A stretch of 64,000 bases of DNA from Dyadobacter psychrophilus (GTDB lineage Bacteria > Bacteroidota > Bacteroidia > Cytophagales > Spirosomataceae). Of this stretch, positions 9,183 to 18,466 are shown one piece after another. The DNA lies in assembly GCF_900167945.1 (NCBI RefSeq), contig NZ_FUZA01000002.1, forward strand, positions 496,001 to 560,000, written 5' to 3'. Below the pieces are notes generated by a model that was given only the letters and a program-made list of their open reading frames with translations, was not told the origin of the DNA and searched no databases. The first letter of the stretch is position 1. Every line of letters begins with the position of its first letter. Position numbers and translations under genes: made by a program.

Positions 9183-9701
9183 ATGGATTTACAAGCCTTT
9201 AATCAACGCATTCTTCCCGTGCAGGGACGCCTTTTCAGACTGGCGCAAATGTTTCTTCGCAACCGCGAAGAGGCGGAAGACGCCATTCAGGATGTGTTGC
9301 TGAGGTTATGGACGAACAGGCAGCAGCTGGAAAGTTATCATAGCATTGAAGCATTGGCTGTGCAAATGACCAAAAATCTCTGTCTGGACCGCCTCAAATC
9401 GCATCATAAACAGAAAATGCAGAACGATGCAGATGTCACCAGTGTGCAGGCAGCAGAGTTGTCGCCGCACCGGCAATTGGAAAATAGCGACAGTGCATCG
9501 CTCATTCACAAGCTGATTGGCGAGCTGCCCGAACAGCATAAACTGGTGCTGCATTTGCGCGACGTGGAGGAGTATTCATTTGAGGAGATTGAGCAGGTTA
9601 CGGGATTGAACAATGCCAATATTCGCACGGTCCTGTCAAGGGCAAGGCAGAAGCTCCGGGAGAATTATCTTAAAGCAAACAACTATGAATCAGGATATTG
9701 A
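9183..9701 (+). CDS. ECF-type RNA polymerase sigma factor (sigma-70 family)
   Basis: 172 aa. Region 2 is visible in RLFRLAQMFLRNREEAEDAIQDVLLRLWTN, and region 4 in LPEQHKLVLHLRDVEEYSFEEIEQVTGLNNANIRTVLSRARQKLRE. The ATG at 9183 (MDLQAFNQR) is preferred; a GTG at 9162 would add seven residues. The stop overlaps the start of the next gene by 17 bp, the usual coupling of an ECF sigma factor with its anti-sigma factor. It probably directs its own operon, whose exported products follow. Confidence 0.92.
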   Translation: MDLQAFNQRILPVQGRLFRLAQMFLRNREEAEDAIQDVLLRLWTNRQQLESYHSIEALAVQMTKNLCLDRLKSHHKQKMQNDADVTSVQAAELSPHRQLENSDSASLIHKLIGELPEQHKLVLHLRDVEEYSFEEIEQVTGLNNANIRTVLSRARQKLRENYLKANNYESGY

Positions 9702-10458
9702 AAAATTACTGGAAAAATATTACGAGGGCGAAACGACCATTGAGGAGGAAAAAGAGCTCAAACGCTTTTTCCAGCAGGAGCACGTGCCGGCACATTTGAT
9801 GAGCCACGCGGCACAGTTTGGTTACTTCATCGAAGCCAGAAATGAATACCCTTCTTTAACATTCGGAGGCGAACTATCAGCATTGCTTGATCCGCCAAAG
9901 CAAACTCCCGTGCGCAGATTTGGCAGCTGGCTGTTAAGAATTGCAGCCGGGCTTGCTTTACTTATTGTCGGATTTCTGGGAGGGCGTGTATTCCAGGAGC
10001 GCAGTGGCGGAGGTGAACCGTTGATCGCTACGAAAGAATCTGTCTCGCAGGCGGAAATTAGAAATGTGCTGGCTTTTGAAAAAATGAATTCGACCTCTGC
10101 GAGTGAACGCATTCATGCTGTAAACCAGAGTTATGATTTGTCCGATGTGGATAAGGAAATCACACAGCTGCTCATTAACACGCTCAACTTTGACCCCAAC
10201 ATTAATGTTCGTCTGGCCGCTTGCCAGGCGTTACAACGCTTTCGAAATGAGGATGATGTGGCCGAATCACTGGTGCCTTCCCTCGCTATTCAGACAGATC
10301 CCAACATTCAGATCATGTTGATCGAGGTTTTGGTTTCGATCAAAGAAAAACGCGCTGTGGAGCCATTTCAGCAACTGGTCAGGAACCAGGATGTGATGGA
10401 AGTCGTAAGGCTCAAAGCACAGCAGGGAGTAAGCGAACTGACCGCCGCAGACGTCTGA
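9685..10458 (+). CDS. Probable anti-sigma factor with HEAT-like repeats
   Basis: 257 aa. The N-terminal cytoplasmic part (MNQDIEKLLEKYYEGETTIEEE...) resembles anti-sigma N-terminal helices without a zinc CHCC motif. One membrane segment follows (LLRIAAGLALLIVGFLGGRVF, about residues 77-97). The remainder contains HEAT-like helical repeats (NTLNFDPNINVRLAACQALQ and IQTDPNIQIMLIEVLVSIKE). Start at 9685 is chosen because it gives a sensible N-terminus and overlaps the sigma gene. Anti-sigma function is inferred from position, topology and family pattern in Bacteroidota. Confidence 0.75.
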   Translation: MNQDIEKLLEKYYEGETTIEEEKELKRFFQQEHVPAHLMSHAAQFGYFIEARNEYPSLTFGGELSALLDPPKQTPVRRFGSWLLRIAAGLALLIVGFLGGRVFQERSGGGEPLIATKESVSQAEIRNVLAFEKMNSTSASERIHAVNQSYDLSDVDKEITQLLINTLNFDPNINVRLAACQALQRFRNEDDVAESLVPSLAIQTDPNIQIMLIEVLVSIKEKRAVEPFQQLVRNQDVMEVVRLKAQQGVSELTAADV

Positions 10459-10530
10459 AAACAGATCCCTGCCCCGCTGGAATTACACCAAACTGCATTT
10501 AATTTCAATTACATATTATAATCAAAAACC

Positions 10531-11316
10531 ATGAAAAAAGTACTTTTAATGAGTATGGGTTGCCTGCTGTGTCTTGCAGAATCAATGGCCCAGACGCACG
10601 AATACAAAGGCAAACTCGCCAATTCAAAGGACAAGAAAGTGACCATTGAAATGGCTGCCAGCCAGGTGAAGATCGAAGGATATGCTGGTGATGAGGTTCT
10701 TATCCAGGCTTCGTCCGGCTTTGAAGCGCCACCGGAGCGGGCAAAAGGCTTAAAGCCGCTTTACTACACGGGCGTTGATAATACGGGAATCGGGCTTTCC
10801 ATTACAACAGAGGCAAATGGGCTGAAAGTGGAGAAAGTGACGCGCAAGGAAGTAAAGTACACGATCCGTTTGCCAAAACAGGTTTCGGTGCTTTTTCAGG
10901 AAGTGAACTGGCAGGGTGGATCCAAAATTGCGATCAGCAACATGGACGGCGACCTGGAAATAAAAACGAACGGCGCCAATATCAATCTGACCAACGTTAC
11001 CGGCCCGGTTGTGGCCAACACAACGAGTGGCGATGTGAATGTAGTTTTTTCGGCGCTTAATCAGACCAAACCCACTGCCATTTCATCCATTAGCGGCGAG
11101 GTGGATGTAACATTACCCGCAACCGCAAAATCCTCGATGAAGTTGCGATCCATTAACGGAGAGATGTATACGGACTTTGACCTGGGCACAAAAAGCAGTA
11201 AGGATGGGCTTTCGAAAGTAGGTGGTGGAAGGAATATTGAGGGGACGACGAATGGGGGGGGCGTTGAAGTGCAACTCAATACGATCAGCAGCAACATTTA
11301 TATCCGTAAAAAATAA
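10531..11316 (+). CDS. Exported DUF4097-like beta-repeat protein
   Basis: 261 aa with a signal peptide (MKKVLLMSMGCLLCLAESMAQ). The mature protein has repeated short beta-strand units (KIAISNMDGDLEIKTNGANI, NLTNVTGPVVANTTSGDVNV, AISSISGEVDVTLPA), the right-handed beta-helix or adhesin-like pattern of DUF4097 proteins. It follows the sigma/anti-sigma pair in the same direction and is probably a target of that sigma factor. It is a paralogue of the next gene, sharing the ending 'GG-rich loop, then IYIRKK or VYLRSKD'. Confidence 0.75.
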   Translation: MKKVLLMSMGCLLCLAESMAQTHEYKGKLANSKDKKVTIEMAASQVKIEGYAGDEVLIQASSGFEAPPERAKGLKPLYYTGVDNTGIGLSITTEANGLKVEKVTRKEVKYTIRLPKQVSVLFQEVNWQGGSKIAISNMDGDLEIKTNGANINLTNVTGPVVANTTSGDVNVVFSALNQTKPTAISSISGEVDVTLPATAKSSMKLRSINGEMYTDFDLGTKSSKDGLSKVGGGRNIEGTTNGGGVEVQLNTISSNIYIRKK

Positions 11317-11337
11317 CCACGATTTGCATCTAGCGTC

Positions 11338-12039
11338 ATGAAAAAAAACTTAATAATACTCATGTTAGCCCTGCTTGCCGGGCCTTTGTCAGCGCAAAAG
11401 ATCATTGAAAAGAAATTGCCTTTCAAAGATGGCCAAACGGCAAATTTGAACCTGAAATTTGCTGACAGTATCCAGGTCAGATATTGGGATAAGCCCGAAG
11501 TTTATGTGAAGATCAAAGCGGTGATTAACAGCAACAAGTTAAATGATGCCCTGGTGGTTACCGATCGAGCGACTGCCGACGAAGTGATCCTGGAAATAGG
11601 ATTTGACAATGAAATGCTGAAAAAGGGAAAGCAGGAGGATTGTCCAGGCGATAATAGAAGCAGCTGGAATGATAAAGACGGCACGCACAGATATTATATG
11701 TGTAAAGAGATTGATTACCAGGTGTTTTTACCACGCAATGCGAAACTCAAACTGGAAACCATTGACGGAAATATTGACATTGAGGGTGCCTCCACAACTG
11801 TTTTTGCAAAGACGATCAGCGGATACGTTGACATGAGCTGGCCAAAATCAAAAGGCATCAATGTCGCCATGAAAACGATCACCGGCGAGGTATATTCCGA
11901 CTTTGACATTGATTTCAAAAATAAGAAACAAAAGAACCCGATCGTAGGATATCTGCTGGAAGGTACGGTCAAAGGTGGTGGGCCGGATGTGAAGTTAGAA
12001 TCCATCAGCAACGATGTATATTTACGTAGTAAGGACTAG
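11338..12039 (+). CDS. Exported DUF4097-like beta-repeat protein, paralogue
   Basis: 233 aa with signal peptide (MKKNLIILMLALLAGPLSAQ). Contains the same repeated strand pattern (KLETIDGNIDIEGASTTVFA, KTISGYVDMSWPKSK, AMKTITGEVYSDFDIDF). One internal pair of cysteines (QEDCPGDNR and YMCKEID) is present, absent from the paralogue, and could form a disulfide. It is the last gene of the ECF sigma operon, 21 bp behind its paralogue and followed by a hairpin at 12072. Function unknown; envelope location inferred. Confidence 0.72.
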   Translation: MKKNLIILMLALLAGPLSAQKIIEKKLPFKDGQTANLNLKFADSIQVRYWDKPEVYVKIKAVINSNKLNDALVVTDRATADEVILEIGFDNEMLKKGKQEDCPGDNRSSWNDKDGTHRYYMCKEIDYQVFLPRNAKLKLETIDGNIDIEGASTTVFAKTISGYVDMSWPKSKGINVAMKTITGEVYSDFDIDFKNKKQKNPIVGYLLEGTVKGGGPDVKLESISNDVYLRSKD

Positions 12040-12071
12040 GAGGATTTCAACACTTTTATAGAAGGAATTAG

Positions 12072-12096
12072 GGGCTGTACGCATTGCGTATAGCCC
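12072..12096 (+). terminator. Hairpin after the sigma-factor operon
   Basis: An 11-bp stem (GGGCTGTACGC with GCGTATAGCCC, one G-U pair) with a 3-base loop lies 32 bp after the last gene of the operon. The following bases are only weakly T-rich, so it may be a terminator or an RNA-stabilising hairpin. Confidence 0.55.
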
Positions 12097-12292
12097 TTAT
12101 CGCATATAGGTGGTGAGAAGACCAAAGCATGTCCCCACGAAGCTCAGGCTACACCCTTGAAATTGGCAGGGTCACCACAAAAATATAAATGGAATAAAAT
12201 GAATAAATTATAATTGCACATAGTTAGAAGACGAGTTTCAGTCATTCCTGACTTGATTTAATCACATTATCGTTTTAATCAAAGAATACCAC

Positions 12293-12502
12293 ATGAGAAC
12301 AGAAAAGCAGTATTTGGAAGAGATTAACAGGCTGCTTGCAGACTATCTTCAGGAGATTGAAAACTCAGATTTGAAGCCCTTATCAGCTCAGGTTTACCAG
12401 GTGCAATCGAAGAATTTTGTAAGATGGATCAATGGCGAGTTTACGCCAGGAGAAGTGAAAAAATCAAAACGGCAGGCCCAGGAAAAAGCCCAGGGGAATT
12501 AA
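12293..12502 (+). CDS. Small hypothetical protein
   Basis: 69 aa; not recognised. The first half is an acidic helix (MRTEKQYLEEINRLLADYLQ), the middle VYQVQSKNFVRWINGEFTPG looks structured, and the tail is strongly basic (KKSKRQAQEKAQ). No signal peptide or membrane segment. It stands alone between hairpin 12072 and a 670-bp gap. It could bind nucleic acid, but that is only suggested by the charged tail. Confidence 0.5.
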   Translation: MRTEKQYLEEINRLLADYLQEIENSDLKPLSAQVYQVQSKNFVRWINGEFTPGEVKKSKRQAQEKAQGN

Positions 12503-13174
12503 GAAGCAATGATTTGCCGATTTGCCTCACCGCGTTCCTCTTTTACTGAATAATGCCCGATTAAAAAACGCATTGTTTTGCCCAAGTTCCTCTACTTAAC
12601 TTTACACGGTTTCTCAACGCCGTTTGCCCCATAATAATTTTTAAAATTTCGCAGCATCGCAGCAGCTGCCGTATCACGCGCTAAAGCGGAGTGTCTTGAA
12701 AAATGGATGTTTTTAATATTCCAAAAAACAAAACACCTTCGCAGCAGAGCCGGAAGGTGTAAGATATACTCAACGTTTATAACGTATTTCATTACGTTCA
12801 CTCTTTTGAAAATCCTCCCAGCCGATCAACACACGCCACAGAAAAGAGAGGATAGACAAATTTACAATCTAAAACCAACATTCGGTGTAGCCAGCTGTAA
12901 AATCTGTTGTAGCAATTTCTCTACATTGTTTGTGATCATTTTTAGGTAAATTTGGCTTTTTGTTACCATTACACGAAATGAAGCAACTTTTGCCTGGAAT
13001 TATTCCTTTACTTTTCAGAGCTGCTTTTTGGATTGAAAAACGCATCACTACCAGCCCCCTCCCAGTTTCAAAATTAGTTACAACCCATGCTTTGGCGAGT
13101 AGGGTCGGACGGGATTTTCAATGTCCCGTGTTGTCGAAATATAATTATTCCGGGAGTAGTGTATGGATCCTTAG
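12503..13174. other. 672-bp intergenic region without a convincing gene
   Basis: No open frame here has a believable protein; the frames at 12592-12801 (minus), 12707-12949 and 12960-13178 lack recognisable features. The only clear structure is a minus-strand terminator-like hairpin near 12720-12760. A minus-strand frame of 25 codons (12862-12939) lies upstream of that hairpin. The promoter of the kinase gene at 13175 must lie near the right end. Confidence 0.6.
12721..12760 (-). terminator. Minus-strand terminator-like hairpin with no known gene upstream
   Basis: On the minus strand ACACCTTC and GAAGGTGT form an 8-bp perfect stem around a 12-base loop, followed by TTTTGTTTTTT. This is a typical intrinsic terminator, yet no annotated minus-strand gene precedes it within several hundred bases. 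Confidence 0.55.
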
Positions 13175-14485
13175 ATGAAATTATCTTTTATAGACTGGCC
13201 GGTTCAAAAACAACTGGCCGAGGAAAAAAATATCCTCAACATTGCGCGTGTAAAGGTGTTATCCTTGTCTCTCCATCTGAGGCTGGTTAGCACCGTTATG
13301 CTGCTCGCGCTATATCTTGCCGAAGATCATACATTGCAAATCCAGCGGGTTGGATTTCTGATGGGCGTTGTTGTGCTATATTACTTTGCATTAAGATTAG
13401 GGCTTAACTGGCGGAGCGCCATTCACATTGCGATCCTCGTTTTTGTGTCACTTATATGGTCCAACCTGTTCTTTTATGAAGAAGGCTTTCACGTTGTTAC
13501 GCTGCAATATGTTGTGATCATCAGCATTTACGCCTTTTATGGCCTCGGCAACAAATGGGGGATATTCTATTCCCTATTCGCCATTTTACCTCTTTTTGTA
13601 TACATGTACCTGGCACACCAGCTGGGTGCCGCAATTCCGTGGGGGCCTATGGGCGTAAGCAGAATAACCATAGCGATCCTGCTTCTGGATAATTTTCTCT
13701 TCCTTTTTTTGATCAACTATTATTTTTTCAATTCTTTTTATTCGACAATCTCTGCACTGGATGCGCGCACCATAGAACTATCGTCCAGTCTCGCTTTTCA
13801 GGAGGATTCGCAAAAGCAGCTGGAATCTGAATTCAGGCATCAGAAGTTGTTGCTGGCAAGCATTTCACATGATATAAAAAGCCCGCTCCGGTTTTTAATG
13901 GCAACAACGGGTCGCCTTGCCAAAAGCAATCCGGATTTGCCTACGATACGTGCCATCAGCCAGTCCAGTTACCGGCTATATCATTTTATGAAAAATCTGC
14001 TGGAATATACACAGTTCCGATACCGGAATACGCAGGTTACTTTTAACTATCTGGATGTGCATGAGCTGGTCGAACAGAAGTTTGCCATATTTATGGGCGA
14101 GGCGGAAAGCAGCGGAAACAAATTTCTAAACACCGTTGGGGAGGGCGTCATTCTTAAGAACAATGTGCAACTACTAAGCATTATGCTGCACAATCTGATC
14201 GATAATGCAAACAAGGTGACCAATAAGGGGATTATAGAGGTGTTGCATAGGGATTATAGGGAGTCGGTGCATCTGATCGTTAAGGACACCGGGCCTGGCA
14301 TGGATCCTGCGATCATAAGCTGGATTAATAGCAGTGAAAAAGTGCCTGGTAAAGACCTCGATCCGGAGCGTTTTGGAATGGGGCTCGTCATTGTTAAGGA
14401 AGTTAGTGCTTTGATCAATGCGGGATTATTTGCACAACCTAACGAAAAACAGGGTGTTGCGATTAGCATAATATTTCAAAAATGA
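13175..14485 (+). CDS. Membrane sensor histidine kinase
   Basis: 436 aa. Five to six membrane helices span residues about 28-187 without a large extracellular loop. A short helical linker precedes the dimerisation motif LLASISHDIKSPLRF with phosphoacceptor His232. The ATP-binding part has MLHNLIDNANKVT (N box), VKDTGPGMD (G1) and FGMGLVIVKE (G2). The gene lies 75 bp before a NarL-type regulator in the same direction, its likely partner. The signal is unknown. Confidence 0.9.
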   Translation: MKLSFIDWPVQKQLAEEKNILNIARVKVLSLSLHLRLVSTVMLLALYLAEDHTLQIQRVGFLMGVVVLYYFALRLGLNWRSAIHIAILVFVSLIWSNLFFYEEGFHVVTLQYVVIISIYAFYGLGNKWGIFYSLFAILPLFVYMYLAHQLGAAIPWGPMGVSRITIAILLLDNFLFLFLINYYFFNSFYSTISALDARTIELSSSLAFQEDSQKQLESEFRHQKLLLASISHDIKSPLRFLMATTGRLAKSNPDLPTIRAISQSSYRLYHFMKNLLEYTQFRYRNTQVTFNYLDVHELVEQKFAIFMGEAESSGNKFLNTVGEGVILKNNVQLLSIMLHNLIDNANKVTNKGIIEVLHRDYRESVHLIVKDTGPGMDPAIISWINSSEKVPGKDLDPERFGMGLVIVKEVSALINAGLFAQPNEKQGVAISIIFQK

Positions 14486-14560
14486 ATTTGTTGTAGTTAA
14501 AGTCCTATTTAATTTCCCTCTATATTAAATTACTTTTAGAGGTTTACGAAATAGTACGGA

Positions 14561-15211
14561 ATGAAGACAATTTTATTAGTAGAGGATCATTCGATTGTCC
14601 GGATGGGAGTGAAGTTGCTGATAGAAGATTTCATGCCATCGGTGGTTATTATTGAAGTTGGAACATTTAATGAAACGCTTAAAGTGTTGCATACCAGACA
14701 CTTTGACCTGGTTATCCTGGACATTCGAATTCCCGGCGGTGAAGCTTTCAACATGATTCCCAAGATCAGGTCCGTGCAGGAAAAGGTAAAAATCCTGGTG
14801 TTTTCATCCCAGGAAGAGGAGCTTTATGCATTGCATTACGTGAAGGCAGGCGCAAACGGTTTCCTGCCAAAAGATACCAGTAACGAAGAGTTGGAGCGTG
14901 CCGTGACTTCGGTTTTGAATGGAGGAACATATATTACAAATCTCGTTCAGGTCCAATTGGTTAAAAACACCATTATGGAAAGAGAAAGCCGCGAAAGCCC
15001 GCTTGAAATTCTTTCCAACCGTGAGCTTGAAATCATGGATATGCTGCTCAAAGGCAAGTGGACAAAGGACATCGCCATTGACCTGAACATTAAGGAAAGC
15101 ACGGTAAGCACTTATAAAGCCCGTATTTTTGAAAAGCTGGAAGTTACTAATGTCCTCGAATTGTTTAAAAAAGTTGAAATCTACAAAAAGCATAACAACA
15201 GCTTTCCCTAG
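14561..15211 (+). CDS. NarL/FixJ-type response regulator
   Basis: 216 aa. The receiver domain carries VEDHS at residues 7-11, phosphoacceptor Asp54 (LVILDIRIPGG) and the Lys of FLPKDTS. The C-terminal LuxR-type helix-turn-helix reads LSNRELEIMDMLLKGKWTKDI then IKESTVSTYKARIFEKL. It pairs with the kinase encoded just upstream. Its targets are unknown; the downstream DUF2723 gene, separated by 188 bp, is one candidate. Confidence 0.92.
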   Translation: MKTILLVEDHSIVRMGVKLLIEDFMPSVVIIEVGTFNETLKVLHTRHFDLVILDIRIPGGEAFNMIPKIRSVQEKVKILVFSSQEEELYALHYVKAGANGFLPKDTSNEELERAVTSVLNGGTYITNLVQVQLVKNTIMERESRESPLEILSNRELEIMDMLLKGKWTKDIAIDLNIKESTVSTYKARIFEKLEVTNVLELFKKVEIYKKHNNSFP

Positions 15212-15399
15212 CCGTACTCGCAGAAAGATACACCTTAATTCAACTCCGTGTTCAGGTTATCGCTTTGTTGGGAAGTAAGTGTTAATTTAAGTTAAATGGT
15301 TGATTTTGAGGGGTTCAGTTAACTTTTTTTAAGAGTTGGCCGGGCCTTTGTTCAAGGTGCTTTCGATAGCTTTGAACCTCAGGATAAACTTAACTTAAC

Positions 15400-18375
15400 A
15401 TGACACTTTTCAAAAAATGGAACAACATTACGGGCTGGGCAGTCTTTTTAACAGCATTCCTGACTTATGCGCTCACCATGGAGCGTACGGCCAGTTTCTG
15501 GGATTGCGGTGAATTTATCGCAGCGGCTTTTAAACTGCAAGTGCCTCATCCGCCGGGAGCACCTTTTTTTCTGCTCGTGGGCAGACTTTTTTCATTGCTT
15601 GCTTTTGGCGATGTTACCCGTGTCGCTTACTGGGTAAATATGGTTTCGGTCCTAAGCAGTGCATTTACCATTCTGTTTTTGTTTTGGACTATAACATTGC
15701 TTGTCCGAAAGTTTTTGAATAAAGGTGAGCACGAACTGAGCAAATCAGATGCAATCCTGGTCATTTTTTCCGGCATAACAGGTGCGCTTGCCTACGCCTG
15801 GTCCGATTCATTCTGGTTTTCAGCGGCTGAGGCAGAAGTTTATGGCATGTCTTCCTTTTTCACAGCCATAGTAATCTGGGCAGTTTTCAAATGGGAGCAA
15901 ACACGAGATCCGGCAACTGCAAACCGCTGGCTAATCCTTATCGCTTACCTGACCGGCATTTCCATTGGCGTGCATTTACTGAACCTGGTCACCATTCCTG
16001 CCCTGGCATTGGTATACTACTTCAAAAAATACCCGAAACCGACCATTTTAGGAAGGATTCTGGCATTTTGCGGCGGATTGGTTGTTTTGGTGATCATTAA
16101 TTCGGGCATTATTCCAGGCCTGCCCGATCTGGCTGGTAAGTTTGAAATTTTCTTTGTCAACACGCTCGGGCTCCCATATAACTTCGGGATTGTCTTTTTC
16201 ATCGTCCTTTTTCTGGGGACACTGTCTTGGTCGATCCGCTACGCGCACAAAAAGGAGAAGGTTTTGCTCAACACAGCATTGTTATCGCTCGTTTTTGTGC
16301 TGATCGGCTATTCATCTTACGTGATGGTGCTGGTCCGCTCGGAGTATAATCCGCCGATCAATGAGAATAATCCCAGCGACGTTTTGCGTTTTGTTTCTTA
16401 TTTGAAAAGGGAACAGTATGAAAGCAGGCCGCTGCTTTATGGACCGTCATTCAACTCAAGACCCATAAGCCAGGAGCGGGGCGCGCCGGTTTATCGCAAA
16501 AAAGACGGGAAATATGTGATCATTGATTACCGCCCGGTTTATGGATACGAGCCCGGCAGCAACATGCTTTTTCCGCGGATGTCCAGCTCGCTGCCAGGTC
16601 ATCCGCAGCTTTACCAGCAAATGACGGGGCTGGCAGAAGGGCAAAAGCCGACGATGAAACACAATCTCGCCTACATGTTTGTTCACCAGATCGGGCATAT
16701 GTACTGGCGCTATTTTCTCTGGAATTTTGTGGGACGTGAAAGTGACCGGGAAGGAGCGGGGACGGTGTTACCCTGGCAGGCCACCAGTGATTTTCCTTCA
16801 TCGATTGCTAAAAATAGGGGACATAACAATTTTTTTATGCTGCCGCTTCTGCTAGGCATTGCAGGGTTATTCTGGATGTACGGAAAACGCCGTGACGACC
16901 TGCTGGTTCTTGGGTTGATGTTTGTTTTAACGGGTGTGGGGCTTGTGATTTACCTTAATTCTCCACCCGCTGAGCCTCGCGAGCGGGATTATATTTACGT
17001 TGGATCGTTTTATATTTTCTGCATCTGGATCGGGTTTGGCGTAATGGCCGTTGCGGGATTTTTGCAAAAAGCCATTCAAACGACCAGACTGCGCACAGCA
17101 TTGACGGTGGCCGCCGGGTTTTCCGTGCCTCTCATCATGTTGGCAAAAGGTTGGGACAATCACGACCGCAGCAACCGCTATCATTCTGTTGATTTTGCGC
17201 GCAACCTGCTCAATTCCTGCGCCCCTAATGCGATACTTTTCACAGGTGGCGACAATGATACATTTCCATTGTGGTATTTGCAGGAAGTGGAGGGCGTCCG
17301 GACGGATGTGCGCGTTTGTGTGCAGACATTTTTAGGCATCGACTGGTACATCGAGCAGCTCAAAAGGAAGACCAACCAGTCAGAAGCGTTGCCGCTGTCA
17401 TTGGATATGGGTGATTATGCCACAGGGAAAAACGAGTTCGTGCCGTTCTATGAGATTCCGGCAGTGAAAAACGGCATTAACCTGAAAGAATATCTTGATC
17501 TGATCAATCAGGAAAATAAGGCGATCCAGGTTCCGCTGACCAGTGGCGATATGACCTCAATTTTGCCCTCGTCCACACTCTTTTTGCCCGTGGATGCTCA
17601 AAAAGTGCAAGCCATGAAAATTGTCAAAAATGAATTGTTGCCCATGCTGTCCGACTCCATGAGCTGGAAAATCGGGACCGGCGATCTTTACAAAAGCGAT
17701 CTGGTGATGCTGGACATTATTGCCACCAACAACTGGAAGCGGCCCGTTTATTTTTCCTCTACAATGGGCGCCACGCATAATCTGGGTTTGCAGGAATACA
17801 TGCAGCTGGAAGGTTACACCTACCGTTTGTTGCCGGTCCGCGTACAGGGTGCTACGGATGGGTATGTCAATTCAGAAATCATGTATGATAACATGATGAA
17901 AAAGATGAAGTGGCGATCCCTGGATAACCCCGACGTTTATTATGACGACACCTACCGCGGCTCCCCGGTCGCAACCGCGCGTATCTCGTTTTTGCGGCTC
18001 GCAGGGCAGTTAATTGCTGAAAATGATCTGAAAAAGGCGAAAGAAGTGGTTAACACAGCCATGACTGTGATGCCAGATGACACAATCCCGTTCGACCAGT
18101 TTTCCGTTGGTTTCGTGGGCATGTTGTTTGATTTGGGCGAGAAGAAAAAAGCGCTGGACTCCGCCAGGACCATGGCACTCAGATCAGACGAAAATCTCTC
18201 GTGGATCAAGAAAAACGGAGGGGTGCGAAACCGGGATGTGAATGTAGATCTTTATACGCTGCAAACCATCGTTCAGGAATGCAAGCGTGCTAAACAGGAA
18301 GCCGCTGCGCAAGAATACGATGCCATTTTCAGGAAACATTTGCTGGCGTTCAATATGTACAGCGGAGGTAATTAG
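15400..18375 (+). CDS. DUF2723 multi-pass membrane protein (glycosyltransferase-like)
   Basis: 991 aa. The N-terminal ~600 residues hold about 12-14 membrane helices; the rest is a soluble periplasmic-side domain with helical repeats near the end (KKAKEVVNTAMTVMPDD...). The opening segment TMERTASFWDCGEFIAAAF, with conserved acidic residues just after the first helix, followed by VPHPPGAPFFLLVGRLF, is the hallmark of DUF2723. These proteins are widespread in Bacteroidota and resemble GT-C protein O-mannosyltransferases, so surface protein or lipid glycosylation is inferred. A strong terminator follows at 18397. Confidence 0.88.
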   Translation: MTLFKKWNNITGWAVFLTAFLTYALTMERTASFWDCGEFIAAAFKLQVPHPPGAPFFLLVGRLFSLLAFGDVTRVAYWVNMVSVLSSAFTILFLFWTITLLVRKFLNKGEHELSKSDAILVIFSGITGALAYAWSDSFWFSAAEAEVYGMSSFFTAIVIWAVFKWEQTRDPATANRWLILIAYLTGISIGVHLLNLVTIPALALVYYFKKYPKPTILGRILAFCGGLVVLVIINSGIIPGLPDLAGKFEIFFVNTLGLPYNFGIVFFIVLFLGTLSWSIRYAHKKEKVLLNTALLSLVFVLIGYSSYVMVLVRSEYNPPINENNPSDVLRFVSYLKREQYESRPLLYGPSFNSRPISQERGAPVYRKKDGKYVIIDYRPVYGYEPGSNMLFPRMSSSLPGHPQLYQQMTGLAEGQKPTMKHNLAYMFVHQIGHMYWRYFLWNFVGRESDREGAGTVLPWQATSDFPSSIAKNRGHNNFFMLPLLLGIAGLFWMYGKRRDDLLVLGLMFVLTGVGLVIYLNSPPAEPRERDYIYVGSFYIFCIWIGFGVMAVAGFLQKAIQTTRLRTALTVAAGFSVPLIMLAKGWDNHDRSNRYHSVDFARNLLNSCAPNAILFTGGDNDTFPLWYLQEVEGVRTDVRVCVQTFLGIDWYIEQLKRKTNQSEALPLSLDMGDYATGKNEFVPFYEIPAVKNGINLKEYLDLINQENKAIQVPLTSGDMTSILPSSTLFLPVDAQKVQAMKIVKNELLPMLSDSMSWKIGTGDLYKSDLVMLDIIATNNWKRPVYFSSTMGATHNLGLQEYMQLEGYTYRLLPVRVQGATDGYVNSEIMYDNMMKKMKWRSLDNPDVYYDDTYRGSPVATARISFLRLAGQLIAENDLKKAKEVVNTAMTVMPDDTIPFDQFSVGFVGMLFDLGEKKKALDSARTMALRSDENLSWIKKNGGVRNRDVNVDLYTLQTIVQECKRAKQEAAAQEYDAIFRKHLLAFNMYSGGN

Positions 18376-18396
18376 ATGTTGGGTTATATCAAATTG

Positions 18397-18433
18397 ATGC
18401 CATGGAATGCAGATTTCATGGCATTGCTTTTTT
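18397..18433 (+). terminator. Rho-independent terminator after DUF2723 gene
   Basis: ATGCCATGGAAT pairs with ATTTCATGGCAT over 12 bp (one G-U pair) around the loop GCAG, followed by TGC and six T. It lies 22 bp past the stop codon, separating DUF2723 from the GH13 gene. Confidence 0.85.
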
Positions 18434-18466
18434 AAGGCTTTATAAAAACCAACAAACCTCAAACCT

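Noticed and set aside
12592..12801. 69-codon minus-strand ORF
   Set aside because: It runs through the terminator hairpin at 12721-12760 and shows no protein features.
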